DNA of 64,000 nt from Streptomonospora nanhaiensis (GCF_026642255.1 NZ_CP113264.1:6944001-7008000); one strand, 5' to 3'. Numbered from the stretch's first letter, positions 50,121-59,453 are shown. Notes: generated by a model from the sequence alone, not told the origin. Numbers and translations: made by a program.

Positions 50121-51098
50121 TCAGGCGGGTACGTCGTCCACGGCGATGCGTTCGAGGTAGCCGTTGCCGACCAGCCAGCGGACCGTGGGCGCGGGGGGGA
50201 CCTCGGAGAAACCGGCCGTGTCGAGCGTGAAGCGGATCCCGCCGCCGGGCAGGCCCTCGTGCGCCGGCGCGGCGGTGGCGCTCACCTGGAAGGGGTGGAT
50301 GACCCGGTAGCGGTGGTACAGCTCCCCGCCGTCCGCGCCGGTGCGGGCGTACCCGGGCAGGCCGCGCTCCTCGAACGGCGTCCCGTCGGGGAACAGGTAC
50401 CGCCCGCTCTCCTGGCCGAAGGCGTCGACCACGTCGCCGACCTCCAGGCCGTGCAGGTAGGAGCCGCCGCTGCGCTCCTCCAGGCTCTCGCGGACCTCGG
50501 TGACCAGCTCCGCCGTGGCCTCCGCCGTCTCGGCCTCCTCCGCCTGCGTGAGGGGGGCGGGATCGGGCTCGGTGGTGGCCAGCTCCTGGTAGAGCCAGCG
50601 CGCGGCCTGGTCCTCGGTCGTGAACTCCATGCCGGGACGGCCCTGGTCGAAGTCGATGACGGCCGCGGCCAGGTAGCCCTCCTCGTCCTGGGTGATCACG
50701 TAGTAGCTGTCGACGGTCTCGGGCTCGGGGCGGGGGTCCCCTGGGAGCACGTACAGGCTCCGGGGGACCCCGGCGGCGTCCAGCTCCTCCCGGGCCCGGT
50801 CGAGGGTGACCTGGGCGCCGACCCAGTCGCCGGGGACGGGCGGGACGGCGTTGTTCGCCGGGCCGGACGCCTCCTGCTCCTGCTCGACCCTCTGGGTGCT
50901 GAGCTGGGTGCTGACGAACGACCAGCCGACGGTGCCGCCGCAGATGACGGCGGCGAGGCAGGCACTGATCGCCACCTTGCCGAAGTTCTCGTCCAGGCGG
51001 CGCCGGGTGCGCTGCCCCCCGAAGAGGACCGCCTCCCGGAGGCGCTGTCGGCGCACGGCGACGGACTCCAGCAGCTGACTGTCGTAGTCGCGTGCCAA
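50121..51098 (-). CDS. Membrane-anchored TNT-domain protein
   Basis: 325 residues. A basic cytoplasmic N-terminus (about 1-40) is followed by one membrane helix (KVAISACLAAVICGGTVGW, about 41-60), an extracytoplasmic middle region, and a C-terminal TNT-like domain (about 220-322): VVDAFGQESGRYLFPDGTPF, RGLPGYA, YHRYRVIHPFQV, LPGGGIRF and VRWLVGNGYLERI. TNT is the NAD+ glycohydrolase fold of M. tuberculosis CpnT. The Gln of the usual GGGxQ motif is Arg here, so activity is doubtful. TTG at 51098 has GGGGGG 5 nt upstream. It lies between the esx pair and eccD, and no recognisable immunity gene is adjacent. Confidence 0.75.
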   Translation of the reverse strand: MARDYDSQLLESVAVRRQRLREAVLFGGQRTRRRLDENFGKVAISACLAAVICGGTVGWSFVSTQLSTQRVEQEQEASGPANNAVPPVPGDWVGAQVTLDRAREELDAAGVPRSLYVLPGDPRPEPETVDSYYVITQDEEGYLAAAVIDFDQGRPGMEFTTEDQAARWLYQELATTEPDPAPLTQAEEAETAEATAELVTEVRESLEERSGGSYLHGLEVGDVVDAFGQESGRYLFPDGTPFEERGLPGYARTGADGGELYHRYRVIHPFQVSATAAPAHEGLPGGGIRFTLDTAGFSEVPPAPTVRWLVGNGYLERIAVDDVPA

Positions 51099-51147
51099 CC
51101 GTGCCCCCCGTTGCCTCTCGTGTGATTCCCGCCCTGCCCGGGACCGG

Positions 51148-51444
51148 TCAGATGTTCTGCACCGCGGCGTTGGCGCGGCTCAGGGTCTCCTGTGCGGTGC
51201 CGTCGTTGGTCTCCAGCGTGGTGCGCACCAGCCGGATGATCTCACGGACCTCGTTGCCGGCGTTGTGCCACTTGAGTTCCTTGGCGCTGTACTCCTCGGA
51301 GACCCCGGTGGCCTCGAACTCGGCCATGGCCGCGCTGACGTCGGTGTCGCGCTCGCCGATCAGCGTTTCGAGCCGGTTGGTGATGGTGGTGATGTTGGTC
51401 TGGGCCTCCTGGGAGGCTCCGATGTCGTAGGCGTTGTTGCTCAT
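51148..51444 (-). CDS. WXG100 protein, EsxA/ESAT-6-like
   Basis: 98 residues, helical hairpin of the WXG100 family. The turn is KWHNAGNEV with Trp59 conserved but the Gly displaced, a variant common in streptomycete EsxA proteins. The first helix (EAQTNITTITNRLETLIGE) and second helix (REIIRLVRTTLETNDGTAQE) are amphipathic. ATG at 51444 has GAGGAG 5 nt upstream, 19 bp after its esxB-like partner. It is exported as a heterodimer by the EccC/EccD machinery. Confidence 0.88.
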   Translation of the reverse strand: MSNNAYDIGASQEAQTNITTITNRLETLIGERDTDVSAAMAEFEATGVSEEYSAKELKWHNAGNEVREIIRLVRTTLETNDGTAQETLSRANAAVQNI

Positions 51445-51463
51445 GCGGACTCCTCGGGGACGG

Positions 51464-51793
51464 TCAGCGGAACTTGGCTGCGTCGAAGTTGGCCGCGCCC
51501 ATGTTCTGGTTGGCGTCGTCGGCCATGGTGTCGGCACCGGTGGTGAAGGCCGTGTTCATGCCGCCCTGCCCCTCCTGGATGGAGCCGAGGCCGGCGCGCA
51601 GGTCGGCGGTGATGCTGTCGGCCTGCAACTTGAAGGAGTCGAAGGCCGCCTTGCCCGCGCCGTCGAACTTTCCTGCGAGCGGTTCCGCGGCCTGGATGAG
51701 CTGCTGGATGAGGCTGCTCAGCTCGTCACCGGCGCCGCCGGTGTTCTGGGCCAGCGTGTTCAGAGTGCTTTCGCCGACTTCCCAGCGTGACAA
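51464..51793 (-). CDS. WXG100 protein, EsxB/CFP-10-like
   Basis: 109 residues, first gene of the minus-strand T7SS operon. The helix-turn-helix has FDGAGKAAFDSF in place of W-x-G, i.e. Phe substitutes the Trp. TTG at 51793 is chosen (AGGTG 5 nt upstream; reads M-SRWEVGEST), since no ATG or GTG fits and the frame upstream is not coding. The C-terminal tail NQNMGAANFDAAKFR may carry the export signal. It should pair with the EsxA-like protein encoded next. Confidence 0.82.
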   Translation of the reverse strand: MSRWEVGESTLNTLAQNTGGAGDELSSLIQQLIQAAEPLAGKFDGAGKAAFDSFKLQADSITADLRAGLGSIQEGQGGMNTAFTTGADTMADDANQNMGAANFDAAKFR

Positions 51794-52647
51794 CTGTTCA
51801 CCTGCTTTCCTCGGGGGACCTCGCGAGGCGGTCGCCTCCCGAAGGGGAGGATGCACGCGGAGTGCCCGTGGTTCGGAGGGAGAGTCCCGGAACCGGACAA
51901 TGGACTCGATCACCCCTGTGGGGGGAATCTGAATAGTACAAGCGACCCCTGACGAAGAAATAGGCGTACTCCGCGACCTGTGGACGGGAAGCTCCGTCCG
52001 GGACCTCCGGGCCGCGCGGGCCGTGTGCGCGGAAGCGGTCGCGCCGGAGGGGTCCGGGCAGGTGGCGGGCGTCCCGGGCGGGTCGGGGGCCTGCCCCGCC
52101 CCCGGCGCGGCCACCGGCCCCGCTCCGAACGGGGAATGACCGGGGCCGCAGGTCGGAGCGGATATGTCCGCCGCGAATTCCGCCTCGGGAAAACCCCTCC
52201 CTTCCCACGGACCCCGCGGGACGGTGCGGGTCGCCGCCGCGGCCCGGGGGAGGGCGGGTCCGTCCCCTCCGTCAGCGGTGAACGGCCGGGACATCCGGGG
52301 CCGGGCGCCCGGGGCGCCCCGCCCGGGCACCGCCCGGGGGCGCACCGGCGGCGCGTGGCCACAACCGGCCAGCGCCCCGTGCCGCGGCTCCCCCGCCTCC
52401 CCCTCCGGGACGGGGCCGGCCCCCTCTCCGGGGCCGGTCCCCGTCCGGCGGAACCGCCGCCGTCGGAGCCGTCACCCGTGGTCCCGCGCCCCGGCCCCGG
52501 GCGCGCGCCGGGCCCCGCCCGGCGGCCCGGCGGCCGACCCGGGACCCGCCCGCCGTGCCGCACCGGCCCCGGAACGGCCTCGACCGGTGCCCCGCACCCG
52601 GTTCGGTAGGGTTTCCCGCGCCAGGTGACACTCCCGAAGGAGCCCTC
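51794..52647. promoter_or_regulatory. Divergent control region of the T7SS locus
   Basis: 854 bp between the two arms. On the minus strand TACTAT (plus 51933-51938) in an AT-rich patch is a -10 candidate for the esx operon. A 15-bp stem with one bulge lies at 52409-52445. The plus-strand TTCGGTAGGGTT motif is at 52602-52613. The open frames here show no family resemblance or RBS, so I call no gene. Confidence 0.5.
52602..52613 (+). promoter_or_regulatory. Promoter-like motif before the DUF6177 gene
   Basis: TTCGGTAGGGTT, with TAGGGT as a plausible -10, 35 nt before the TTG start. The same 12 bases recur at 54540-54551 before eccC. Confidence 0.5.
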
Positions 52648-54084
52648 TTGAGTCACGACGTGGTCGCCCTGCTGGCCGAGGCCCCCGCCCGGCGCAGCCT
52701 CATCGACGCCCTGGTCGCGGCCGGGCCCGACCTGCGCGTGCGCTCCGTCTCCGAGGGCGCCGTCATCGAGCTGCGCGACGACTCCGGCAGGCTCGTCGCC
52801 GCCATGCAGGCCGCCCAGCGGCTGGCCCTGTCCGCCGAGGCGGACCGCCTCCTCACCGACGGGATCAGCGACGAGCTGCCCGCCCAGCCCTACTGGGTGG
52901 AGGCGCGCGGCGCCGAGCTCGCGGACGTCGACACCGCGGCGCTGGTGCGCCGGTTCGCCGAACACCTGGTCGAGCGGCACGGCGGCGCGGTGTGGGTCCC
53001 CGAGCCCCGGCTGCCGGGGCGCGAGGACGTCCTGACCGGCTCCACCGACCACCCCGCCGTCACCGTCCTGACGGAGAAGGCGTTCGTGGTGGTGCAGGAC
53101 CGCCCCCTGGTCCCCATGAGCGGTTGGCTCGTCGACGCGACCGCCCGGCACGGCCGCGAGGGCCGCCACCTCCAGGTCGTCACCCCCGCGCACAGCCGCA
53201 TCACCCACTCGCTGCGCTCCCTGCTCACCGACCGCACCGCGCGCTGGGTGGTGCGGAACGGCGACGGGGGCCACCACGACGGCTTCTCCGGGGTCCCCCT
53301 CGTGTGGGACCCGGTGTCGGCGTTCGTCGTGGACGGTCCCGCCGACCCCGGTACCGCTCCCCTGCCCCATGCGGACTTCCGCTGGTCCGAGGCCGACGGC
53401 GTCCCGGGCACGCAGCTGCTGGTCGACTTCCAGATGGTCCACCCCGCCACCGTGAGCCTCCGGCTGGGCGGGGCCGTCGAACTGGTCGCCGGACACCTCG
53501 CCTCGTCCTCCCCCGCCCTCTGGGGCACCAGCGAGCCCCTCGCGCACGCCTGGGACCGGGGCCGCGTCACCGACCTGTGCCGCCGGCGCGCCCCCGGCGC
53601 CACCTGGCTGACCTTCACGGGCCGGCCGGAGAGCGTGCGCGAGGAGGGCGCCCTCCCGTTCACCGGGACCCTGCGCGTGAGCACGGTCCCCGACGGGGTC
53701 CGGGAGAGCGTCACCCTCGCGGTGGGCCGGCCCGGCGGAGAGGAACCGGACTTCTCCGCCCTGAACGCCATGGTCAAGGAGCTGTCCGCGAACGAGGCAC
53801 TGCGCAGCCTGACCGTGCAGCGGCTCCTCGGGCGCGCGGACCTCACCTACGCCCCCCGCTGGTCCGGCCTGCCGGTCCCGGTGGGGCTGGCCGTCGGCGT
53901 CGACGGCGTCTCCTCGATGGGCACGGACCGGGCCCTCTCCGCCCCCGTCAGGGGCGTGCCCTTCGGTCCGCCGATGACGCCCGCCGTCTGGTACCGGATC
54001 GGGGACGGCACCGAGCCCGACTCGTGGGACCGCTTCCGCGCCCTCATGGACCACCTCCGCCCGTCCGACGCGCCCTCCTCCTGA
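52648..54084 (+). CDS. DUF6177-family T7SS-associated protein
   Basis: 478 residues resembling DUF6177 proteins of actinobacterial type VII loci. The N-terminal half (HDVVALLAEAPARRSLIDAL; AVTVLTEKAFVVVQDRPLVP) and the C-terminal VGLAVGVDGVSSMG and PAVWYRIGDGTEPDSWDRF are the parts I match to the family. No signal peptide or membrane helix is seen, so it is probably a cytoplasmic chaperone or adaptor (inference). TTG at 52648 has AAGGAG 6 nt upstream and begins where homologues begin; the frame is open further upstream to 52555. It heads the plus-strand arm that continues with eccC. Confidence 0.75.
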   Translation: MSHDVVALLAEAPARRSLIDALVAAGPDLRVRSVSEGAVIELRDDSGRLVAAMQAAQRLALSAEADRLLTDGISDELPAQPYWVEARGAELADVDTAALVRRFAEHLVERHGGAVWVPEPRLPGREDVLTGSTDHPAVTVLTEKAFVVVQDRPLVPMSGWLVDATARHGREGRHLQVVTPAHSRITHSLRSLLTDRTARWVVRNGDGGHHDGFSGVPLVWDPVSAFVVDGPADPGTAPLPHADFRWSEADGVPGTQLLVDFQMVHPATVSLRLGGAVELVAGHLASSSPALWGTSEPLAHAWDRGRVTDLCRRRAPGATWLTFTGRPESVREEGALPFTGTLRVSTVPDGVRESVTLAVGRPGGEEPDFSALNAMVKELSANEALRSLTVQRLLGRADLTYAPRWSGLPVPVGLAVGVDGVSSMGTDRALSAPVRGVPFGPPMTPAVWYRIGDGTEPDSWDRFRALMDHLRPSDAPSS

Positions 54085-54617
54085 CCCGGCCGGTGCGCGC
54101 CGCACGCGTGACGGGCGCGGCTCCGCGCCCACCCCTCCCCGGGGCCGCGTACGGGGCCGGCTGCGCCCGTGGGCCGCGGGGCGTGAACCATGCGGGCGCC
54201 CCCGGTATCCCACCCAGTGGCGCCCGGTCCACCGGGACGCGCCCTCCGGGGGGGCTCCCGGGGCGGCCGTCGGCCGTCCGGTTCCCCTCTCGGGGTCGGT
54301 CTGCGACACCTGGCCGGGCCCGGAGGCGCGACGGGGCGGAGCACGGTGGACACGGGCCCGGGACGGCGCAGGAGAACACGACCTGGTGCGGAGGGACCCT
54401 TGGGCCGCGGGCACGACTTCCGGACACTCCTCCCCGATCCCGCGCGGCGGCGTGGCCGAGGCGCCGCCCGGAACCCCCTGGCCCCGGCCCGGGGGGCGCT
54501 TCGTGCCCGTGCGCACCGCAAGGCTCCCCGAGGTCCGGCTTCGGTAGGGTTCTCCCGGGAACGGGCACCCCTCCCCCGCGCCCTCGTCCTCCCACCCCTG
54601 CGCCGAGAGGAAAGCCG
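54085..54617 (+). promoter_or_regulatory. Region between DUF6177 and eccC genes
   Basis: 533 bp with a GGGCGCGG/CCGCGCCC hairpin at 54113-54130 (probable terminator of the DUF6177 gene) and the promoter-like TTCGGTAGGGTT at 54540-54551. No credible gene. The layout suggests eccC has its own promoter. Confidence 0.5.
54540..54551 (+). promoter_or_regulatory. Promoter-like motif before eccC
   Basis: Exact second copy of TTCGGTAGGGTT, 66 nt before the eccC ATG. Shared by both plus-strand T7SS genes. Confidence 0.5.
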
Positions 54618-57600
54618 ATGAGCCTTCGCGTCGTCCACCGGCCGACACGGACCGTCCATCCCACTCCGGCCCAGGACCCTCACGAGGTGGAGGCCCCGCC
54701 GACCCTCCCCGACGGCAAGGCCCAGGGCAACCCGCTCATGACCATCCTGCCCATGGTCGGCATGATGGCGTCGCTGACGATCATGATGGTCATGCGCAAC
54801 CCGGCGTTCATGGCGCTGGGCGGCGTCGTCCTGGTCGTCGCCCTCCTCGCCGCCCTGGCCATGCTGTTCTCCCGGCGCGGGCAGGTCGCCCGGCAGCGCC
54901 GCAACCAGCGGGAGCTGTACCTCCAGTACCTGGAGGAGCTGAGGGAGGAGCTCGGCGGATGGGAGCAGCGCACCCGCGCGCACGCCCGCCTTCTCGACCC
55001 GCCCCCCGAGGCCCTGTACGACGTCGTCCGCGACCCCACCAGGCTGTGGGAGCGCCGCCGCAGGCACCGCGACTTCCTCCGGGTGCGCGTGGGCAGCGGG
55101 CTGACGGAGGGCCGCCCCCTCCGCCTCGCCGAGCAGGGGACCGCCCTCACCCCCACCGACCCGTTCATGCTCTCCGAGGCGCAGGCGGCCATCCGCCGGT
55201 TCGAGTCCGTCCCCGAGATGCCGCTCACACTGCCCCTGGACATGGCCGGGAACGTCAGTGTCATCGGGGAGCGCGAGGACGTGATGCGCCTGGTCAGAGC
55301 GCTCGCCGCCCAGTTCGGGGCGTTCCACGCCCCCGAGGACGCCGGACTCGCCGTGTCCTACCCGGCCGAGAACGCCGACGACTGGTCCTGGCTGCCGTGG
55401 CTGCCCCAGGTCCTGGACCCGCGGCGGCGCGAGGGCGGCGCCGCCGTCCGCCTCATCGCCCCGACCCCCGCCAAGCTCGGCGGCCTCATCGCCGACGAGC
55501 TGCGCTCGCGCACCGACTTCGCGTCGGAGGTCCGCAGGGGCATGGGCAAGCGCGAGGCGTACCGGATGATGCGGCGCCTGCTGGTCGTCCACGACACCCA
55601 CGGCGAGGTGGCCGCCGAGCTCGTGCGGCCGGACGAGGCCGTGGACCCGGCCGACCTCGGCGTCACCGTCCTGCACCTGGTGTCCCGCCAGGTCGACGAG
55701 CCCGGCGACGTGAACCTGAGGATCAGCGTCGACGGCGACCAGGTCCGGATCGAGGAGCTGCGCGGCGCCGACCCCGTGGTCACCAGCGGCACCGTCGACG
55801 ACGTCTCCGCCGCGACCCTGACGGGCCTGGCCCGCATGCTGGCCCCGCTCCGCCTGTCCCCGGAGTCGATCGAGGAGACCGCCCAGGAGGGCGGCAGCGT
55901 CGACTTCCCCGCGATGATGGGCGTGCAGGACCCCGGCGCCGTCGACGTGCAGCGCCTGTGGGCGCCGCGCAGCGAGCGGGCGTTCCTGCGCGTCCCGATC
56001 GGCGTGGACGACATGGGACAGCCCGTGATCCTCGACCTCAAGGAGTCCGCGCAGCTGGGCATGGGCCCGCACGGGCTGTGCGTGGGCGCCACCGGCTCCG
56101 GCAAGAGCGAGATGCTCCGCACCCTCGTGCTCGCGCTGGCCGCCTCCCACCCGCCCGAGCGGGTGAGCATGGTCCTGGTCGACTACAAGGGCGGCGCCAC
56201 GTTCGCCCCGTTCGAGGACATGCCGCACGTCGCCGGGGTGATCACCAACCTGGAGGACGACGCGGCGCTCATCGAGCGCGTGTACGCGAGCCTGTCCGGC
56301 GAGGTGCAGCGCCGCCAGCAGATGCTCCGCGACGCCGGGAACGTGTCCAACATCGGCGACTACACGTACAAGCGGGAGCACGACCCGGGCCTGCCGCCGC
56401 TGCCGCACCTGCTGGTGATCATCGACGAGTTCGGCGAGCTGCTGACCGCGCGCCCCGACTTCATCGAGCTGTTCCTGTCCATCGGCCGGATCGGCCGGAG
56501 CATCGGCGTGCACCTGCTGCTGTCCAGCCAGCGCATCGAGGGCGGCAAGCTGCGCGGCCTGGACACCTACCTGTCCTACCGCCTGGGGCTGCGCACCTTC
56601 TCCGAGGAGGAGAGCCGCACCGTCCTCAACACCCCGGACGCGTTCCACCTGCCCTCGCTGCCGGGGTTCGGCTACCTGAAGGTCGACACCAGCGTCTACC
56701 AGCGGTTCAAGGCCGGATACGTGTCCGGCGCCTACCGGGGGCCGGTCGCCGAGGAGGAGGTCTCGGAGGGCACCCCGTCGGTGCGCCCGTACACGGCGTA
56801 CAACAGCGACGGCGGGCAGGACCCGGCGGCGGCCCAGGCCCCCGGCGAGGACACGCCGATGCCGTCCCGGACGGTCGGGCCGACCCTGCTGGACGTGATG
56901 GTCGGACAGTTCGGCCGCCACGGGGAGCGGACCCGGGAGATCTGGCTGCCCCCGCTGCCGTCCGCGACCACGCTGGACACGGTGGCGGGCGCTCCGGTGG
57001 AGGGCGAGCGGGGGCTGCGGCTGCCCGGGACCCACGAGCCGATGCACGTCCCGGTCGGCGTCCTGGACGACGCCACCAAGCAGTGGCAGGGCGTGTGGAA
57101 GCTCGACCTGACGGCGTCCGGCGGCCACGCGGCCGTCATCGGGGGCCCGCAGAGCGGCAAGACGACCCTGCTGCGCACCCTCGTGCTGTCGCTCGCGCTC
57201 ACCCACACGCCGGAACAGGTGGCCGTGTACTGCCTGGACCTGATGGGCGGCGGCCTCCAGTCCCTGGCGTCGCTCCCGCACGTGGGCGGGGTGGCGGTGC
57301 GCACCGACAGCGAGCGCGTCCGCCGTACCGTCGAGGAGATCCAGGGGATGCTGGAGCACCGGCAGGCGGTGTTCCGCGACCGGGGGATCGACTCCGTCGC
57401 CCAGCTGCGCCGCATGCACGCCCGGGGCGAGGTGCCGGAACTGGCCAGCGCCGACGTGGTGTTCTGCATCGACGGTTTCGGGGCGCTGCGCAAGGACTTC
57501 GAGGACATCGACCCGAAGGTCACCGACCTGCTGCAGCGCGGCGGCGGGTTCGGCGTCCACGTGGTCGCGGGCATGCTGCGCTGGAACGACGTCCGGATCG

Positions 57601-58616
57601 CCGCCCAGTCCAACTTCGGGCAGAAGGTGGAGCTGCACCTGAACGACTCGTCGGACTCCACGATCGACCGCAAGCTCTCGGAGACGATCAGCGCGAAGAC
57701 CCCCGGGCGCGTCCTCACGGACGCCGAGCTCTTCGGCCAGGTGGCGCTCCCCCGCATCGACGGGGTGGCGGACGGCGACAACCTGGGCGAGGTCGTGGAG
57801 AAGACCGTCCGGGCCGTCGACCAGGCCTGGCGCGGCAAGCGCGCGCCCAAGGTGCGCATCCTGCCGCACCGGCTGTCGGCCCGCACGCTGCCGACGGTCG
57901 AGTCGGAGCCCCGCCTGGTGCCGATCGGCGTGGACGAGCGCGCCCTGGAGCCGGTCCTGCTGGACCTGTTCGACCGCGACCAGAACCTGCTCGTCCTGGG
58001 CGACGGCGAGTGCGGCAAGACCAACCTCCTGCGGCTCATCGCCGAGAGCCTGGTGGAGAGGTACTCGTCGGACGAGGTCGTGTTCGCGGTCATGGACCCG
58101 CGCCGCACCCTGCGCAACGTGGTCCCCGAGGAGTACATGGGCGGCTACGCGAGCAGCCCGCGCGTGTGCGCCGGCCTGGCGGGCGGCGTGGCCAAGGAGG
58201 TGGAGGGCCGTCTGCCCGAGGACGGGGACGTCGACTCCCTCGAGCCGGGGTCGTTCAAGGGGCCGCGCATCGTGGTGCTCGCGGACGACTACGACGTGCT
58301 CACCACGGCGGGCCAGAAGCCGCTGGCCCCGTTCGTGCCGTTCGTGCCGAACGGCCGCGACATCGGCCTGCACTTCGTGGTGGCGCGCCGGGTGGCGGGC
58401 GCCGGACGCGGCATGTACGACCCGCTGGTGCAGGCGATGCGCGAGATCGGGACGAGCGCCCTGGTGATGTCGGGCGACCGGAGCGAGGGCCAGCTGCTGC
58501 CCCGGGTGTACGCCGCGCCCCAGCCCCCCGGCCGCGGCAAGTGGGTGACCCGCGGCGACACGGGGCGGCTGATCCAGACGGCGGTGCGGGAGGCGCCGCT
58601 CCCGGACCGCGCCTGA
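54618..58616 (+). CDS. eccC: Type VII secretion ATPase EccC (single-chain)
   Basis: 1332 residues, FtsK/SpoIIIE-type motor of the ESX complex. Two membrane helices at about 40-90 (MTILPMVGMMASLTIMMVMR; ALGGVVLVVALLAALAML) precede three ATPase domains. Walker A1 is GATGSGKSEML with Walker B LLVIIDEFGELL, A2 is GGPQSGKTTLL with VVFCIDGFGAL, and A3 is GDGECGKTNLL with IVVLADDYDVL. All three are fused, as in Streptomyces-type EccC, not split into EccCa/EccCb. ATG at 54618 has GAGAGGA 6 nt upstream. It binds the C-terminal signal of Esx substrates. Domains 2 and 3 keep P-loop Lys but have altered acidic residues, which suggests domain 1 is the main ATPase. Confidence 0.95.
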   Translation: MSLRVVHRPTRTVHPTPAQDPHEVEAPPTLPDGKAQGNPLMTILPMVGMMASLTIMMVMRNPAFMALGGVVLVVALLAALAMLFSRRGQVARQRRNQRELYLQYLEELREELGGWEQRTRAHARLLDPPPEALYDVVRDPTRLWERRRRHRDFLRVRVGSGLTEGRPLRLAEQGTALTPTDPFMLSEAQAAIRRFESVPEMPLTLPLDMAGNVSVIGEREDVMRLVRALAAQFGAFHAPEDAGLAVSYPAENADDWSWLPWLPQVLDPRRREGGAAVRLIAPTPAKLGGLIADELRSRTDFASEVRRGMGKREAYRMMRRLLVVHDTHGEVAAELVRPDEAVDPADLGVTVLHLVSRQVDEPGDVNLRISVDGDQVRIEELRGADPVVTSGTVDDVSAATLTGLARMLAPLRLSPESIEETAQEGGSVDFPAMMGVQDPGAVDVQRLWAPRSERAFLRVPIGVDDMGQPVILDLKESAQLGMGPHGLCVGATGSGKSEMLRTLVLALAASHPPERVSMVLVDYKGGATFAPFEDMPHVAGVITNLEDDAALIERVYASLSGEVQRRQQMLRDAGNVSNIGDYTYKREHDPGLPPLPHLLVIIDEFGELLTARPDFIELFLSIGRIGRSIGVHLLLSSQRIEGGKLRGLDTYLSYRLGLRTFSEEESRTVLNTPDAFHLPSLPGFGYLKVDTSVYQRFKAGYVSGAYRGPVAEEEVSEGTPSVRPYTAYNSDGGQDPAAAQAPGEDTPMPSRTVGPTLLDVMVGQFGRHGERTREIWLPPLPSATTLDTVAGAPVEGERGLRLPGTHEPMHVPVGVLDDATKQWQGVWKLDLTASGGHAAVIGGPQSGKTTLLRTLVLSLALTHTPEQVAVYCLDLMGGGLQSLASLPHVGGVAVRTDSERVRRTVEEIQGMLEHRQAVFRDRGIDSVAQLRRMHARGEVPELASADVVFCIDGFGALRKDFEDIDPKVTDLLQRGGGFGVHVVAGMLRWNDVRIAAQSNFGQKVELHLNDSSDSTIDRKLSETISAKTPGRVLTDAELFGQVALPRIDGVADGDNLGEVVEKTVRAVDQAWRGKRAPKVRILPHRLSARTLPTVESEPRLVPIGVDERALEPVLLDLFDRDQNLLVLGDGECGKTNLLRLIAESLVERYSSDEVVFAVMDPRRTLRNVVPEEYMGGYASSPRVCAGLAGGVAKEVEGRLPEDGDVDSLEPGSFKGPRIVVLADDYDVLTTAGQKPLAPFVPFVPNGRDIGLHFVVARRVAGAGRGMYDPLVQAMREIGTSALVMSGDRSEGQLLPRVYAAPQPPGRGKWVTRGDTGRLIQTAVREAPLPDRA

Positions 58617-58636
58617 CGCCCCCGGCGGAGGGCGCC

Positions 58637-58675
58637 CGCGGCCGGGTCGGGAGCACGCTTCCCGGCCCGGCCGCG
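58637..58675. terminator. 16-bp hairpin terminator after eccC
   Basis: Arms 58637-58652 and 58660-58675 pair with a single G-U wobble around a 7-nt loop. Confidence 0.78.
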
Positions 58676-58782
58676 GCGTTCCCGCGCGGCGGTCCCGCCC
58701 CCTGGGGGGGTTAGCACCCGTTTCGCTCCTCCATGGGCGAAAAGGGAGGAGCTGCCGCCGTCCAGCGCTGTAGGTTCTCGCA

Positions 58783-59334
58783 ATGACACGATTCGCAGGG
58801 TCCCTCATCGGTGTCGGATTCGGGCTGGCGTTCGTCCTCGCGAACACCGGGCCGCCGCTGCCCCCCGCGGTGGCGCTCGTCCTCCGCGTCCTCGCCGTGG
58901 CCGCGGTGGTCGCCGTCCTCGCCCTGGTCGTCGCGATCGGCCGACGGCCGGCCGCAGACCCGGGCCCCGACGCGCCGCGGATGCGGTTCGACGGGTTCTT
59001 CGGCGCCGTCCTGGCCGTCGAGGCCGTCGCGCTGTTCGGCGGGATCCAGGCGCTGAGGGCCCTGGACGCGCCGATGCAGGCCAACGTGGCCTGGATCGCC
59101 CTCGTGGTCGGACTGCACTTCTTCCCGCTGGCCCGGCGCTGGCGGGCCCGGTCCCTCGTGTTCACCGCCGCCTACATGTCGGTCCTCGGCCTCGCCGGGC
59201 TGGCGATGGTCTTCGCCGGGTACCCGGGGTGGGCGCCCCTCGTGAGCGGTGCGGTCACCGGCGCGGGCATGCTCACCGGGATCCTGGCCTCGCTCGCCGC
59301 CGACCTGCGGGCGGCCAAGGCCGTCGACGCCTGA
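58783..59334 (+). CDS. Hypothetical integral membrane protein
   Basis: 183 residues with about six hydrophobic helices and no signal peptide or known domain. Helix 1 starts at residue 5 (FAGSLIGVGFGLAFVLANTG) and there is a short cytoplasmic loop RRPAADPGPDAPRMRF. ATG at 58783 stands 6 nt after TAGGTT, a -10-like box, with no Shine-Dalgarno sequence, so translation is probably leaderless. No functional clue from neighbours. Confidence 0.7.
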   Translation: MTRFAGSLIGVGFGLAFVLANTGPPLPPAVALVLRVLAVAAVVAVLALVVAIGRRPAADPGPDAPRMRFDGFFGAVLAVEAVALFGGIQALRALDAPMQANVAWIALVVGLHFFPLARRWRARSLVFTAAYMSVLGLAGLAMVFAGYPGWAPLVSGAVTGAGMLTGILASLAADLRAAKAVDA

Positions 59335-59351
59335 CCGCGTTCCGGCGGGAG

Positions 59352-59434
59352 GGCGTGTCCGTCCCGGGCTCCGGCCGTGCCGCCCGGCCTTCCGCCGGTC
59401 CCGGTCCCGGCCCCGGGGTTCCGACGGACACGCC
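59352..59434. terminator. Long-range stem between convergent genes
   Basis: GGCGTGTCCGTC (59352-59363) and GACGGACACGCC (59423-59434) are perfect inverted copies enclosing about 60 nt that can fold further; likely a bidirectional terminator. Confidence 0.55.
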
Positions 59435-59453
59435 GGGCGCGGCGGGCACGGCC

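Noticed and set aside
51980..52609. Plus-strand ORF of 209 codons in the T7SS divergent region
   Set aside because: Gly/Arg/Pro-rich translation, no RBS or domain, and it overlaps hairpins and the promoter-like motif.
53847..59165. 1772-codon minus-strand frame opposite eccC
   Set aside because: Pure antisense frame of eccC with Arg/Gly/Val-rich low-complexity translation and no RBS.
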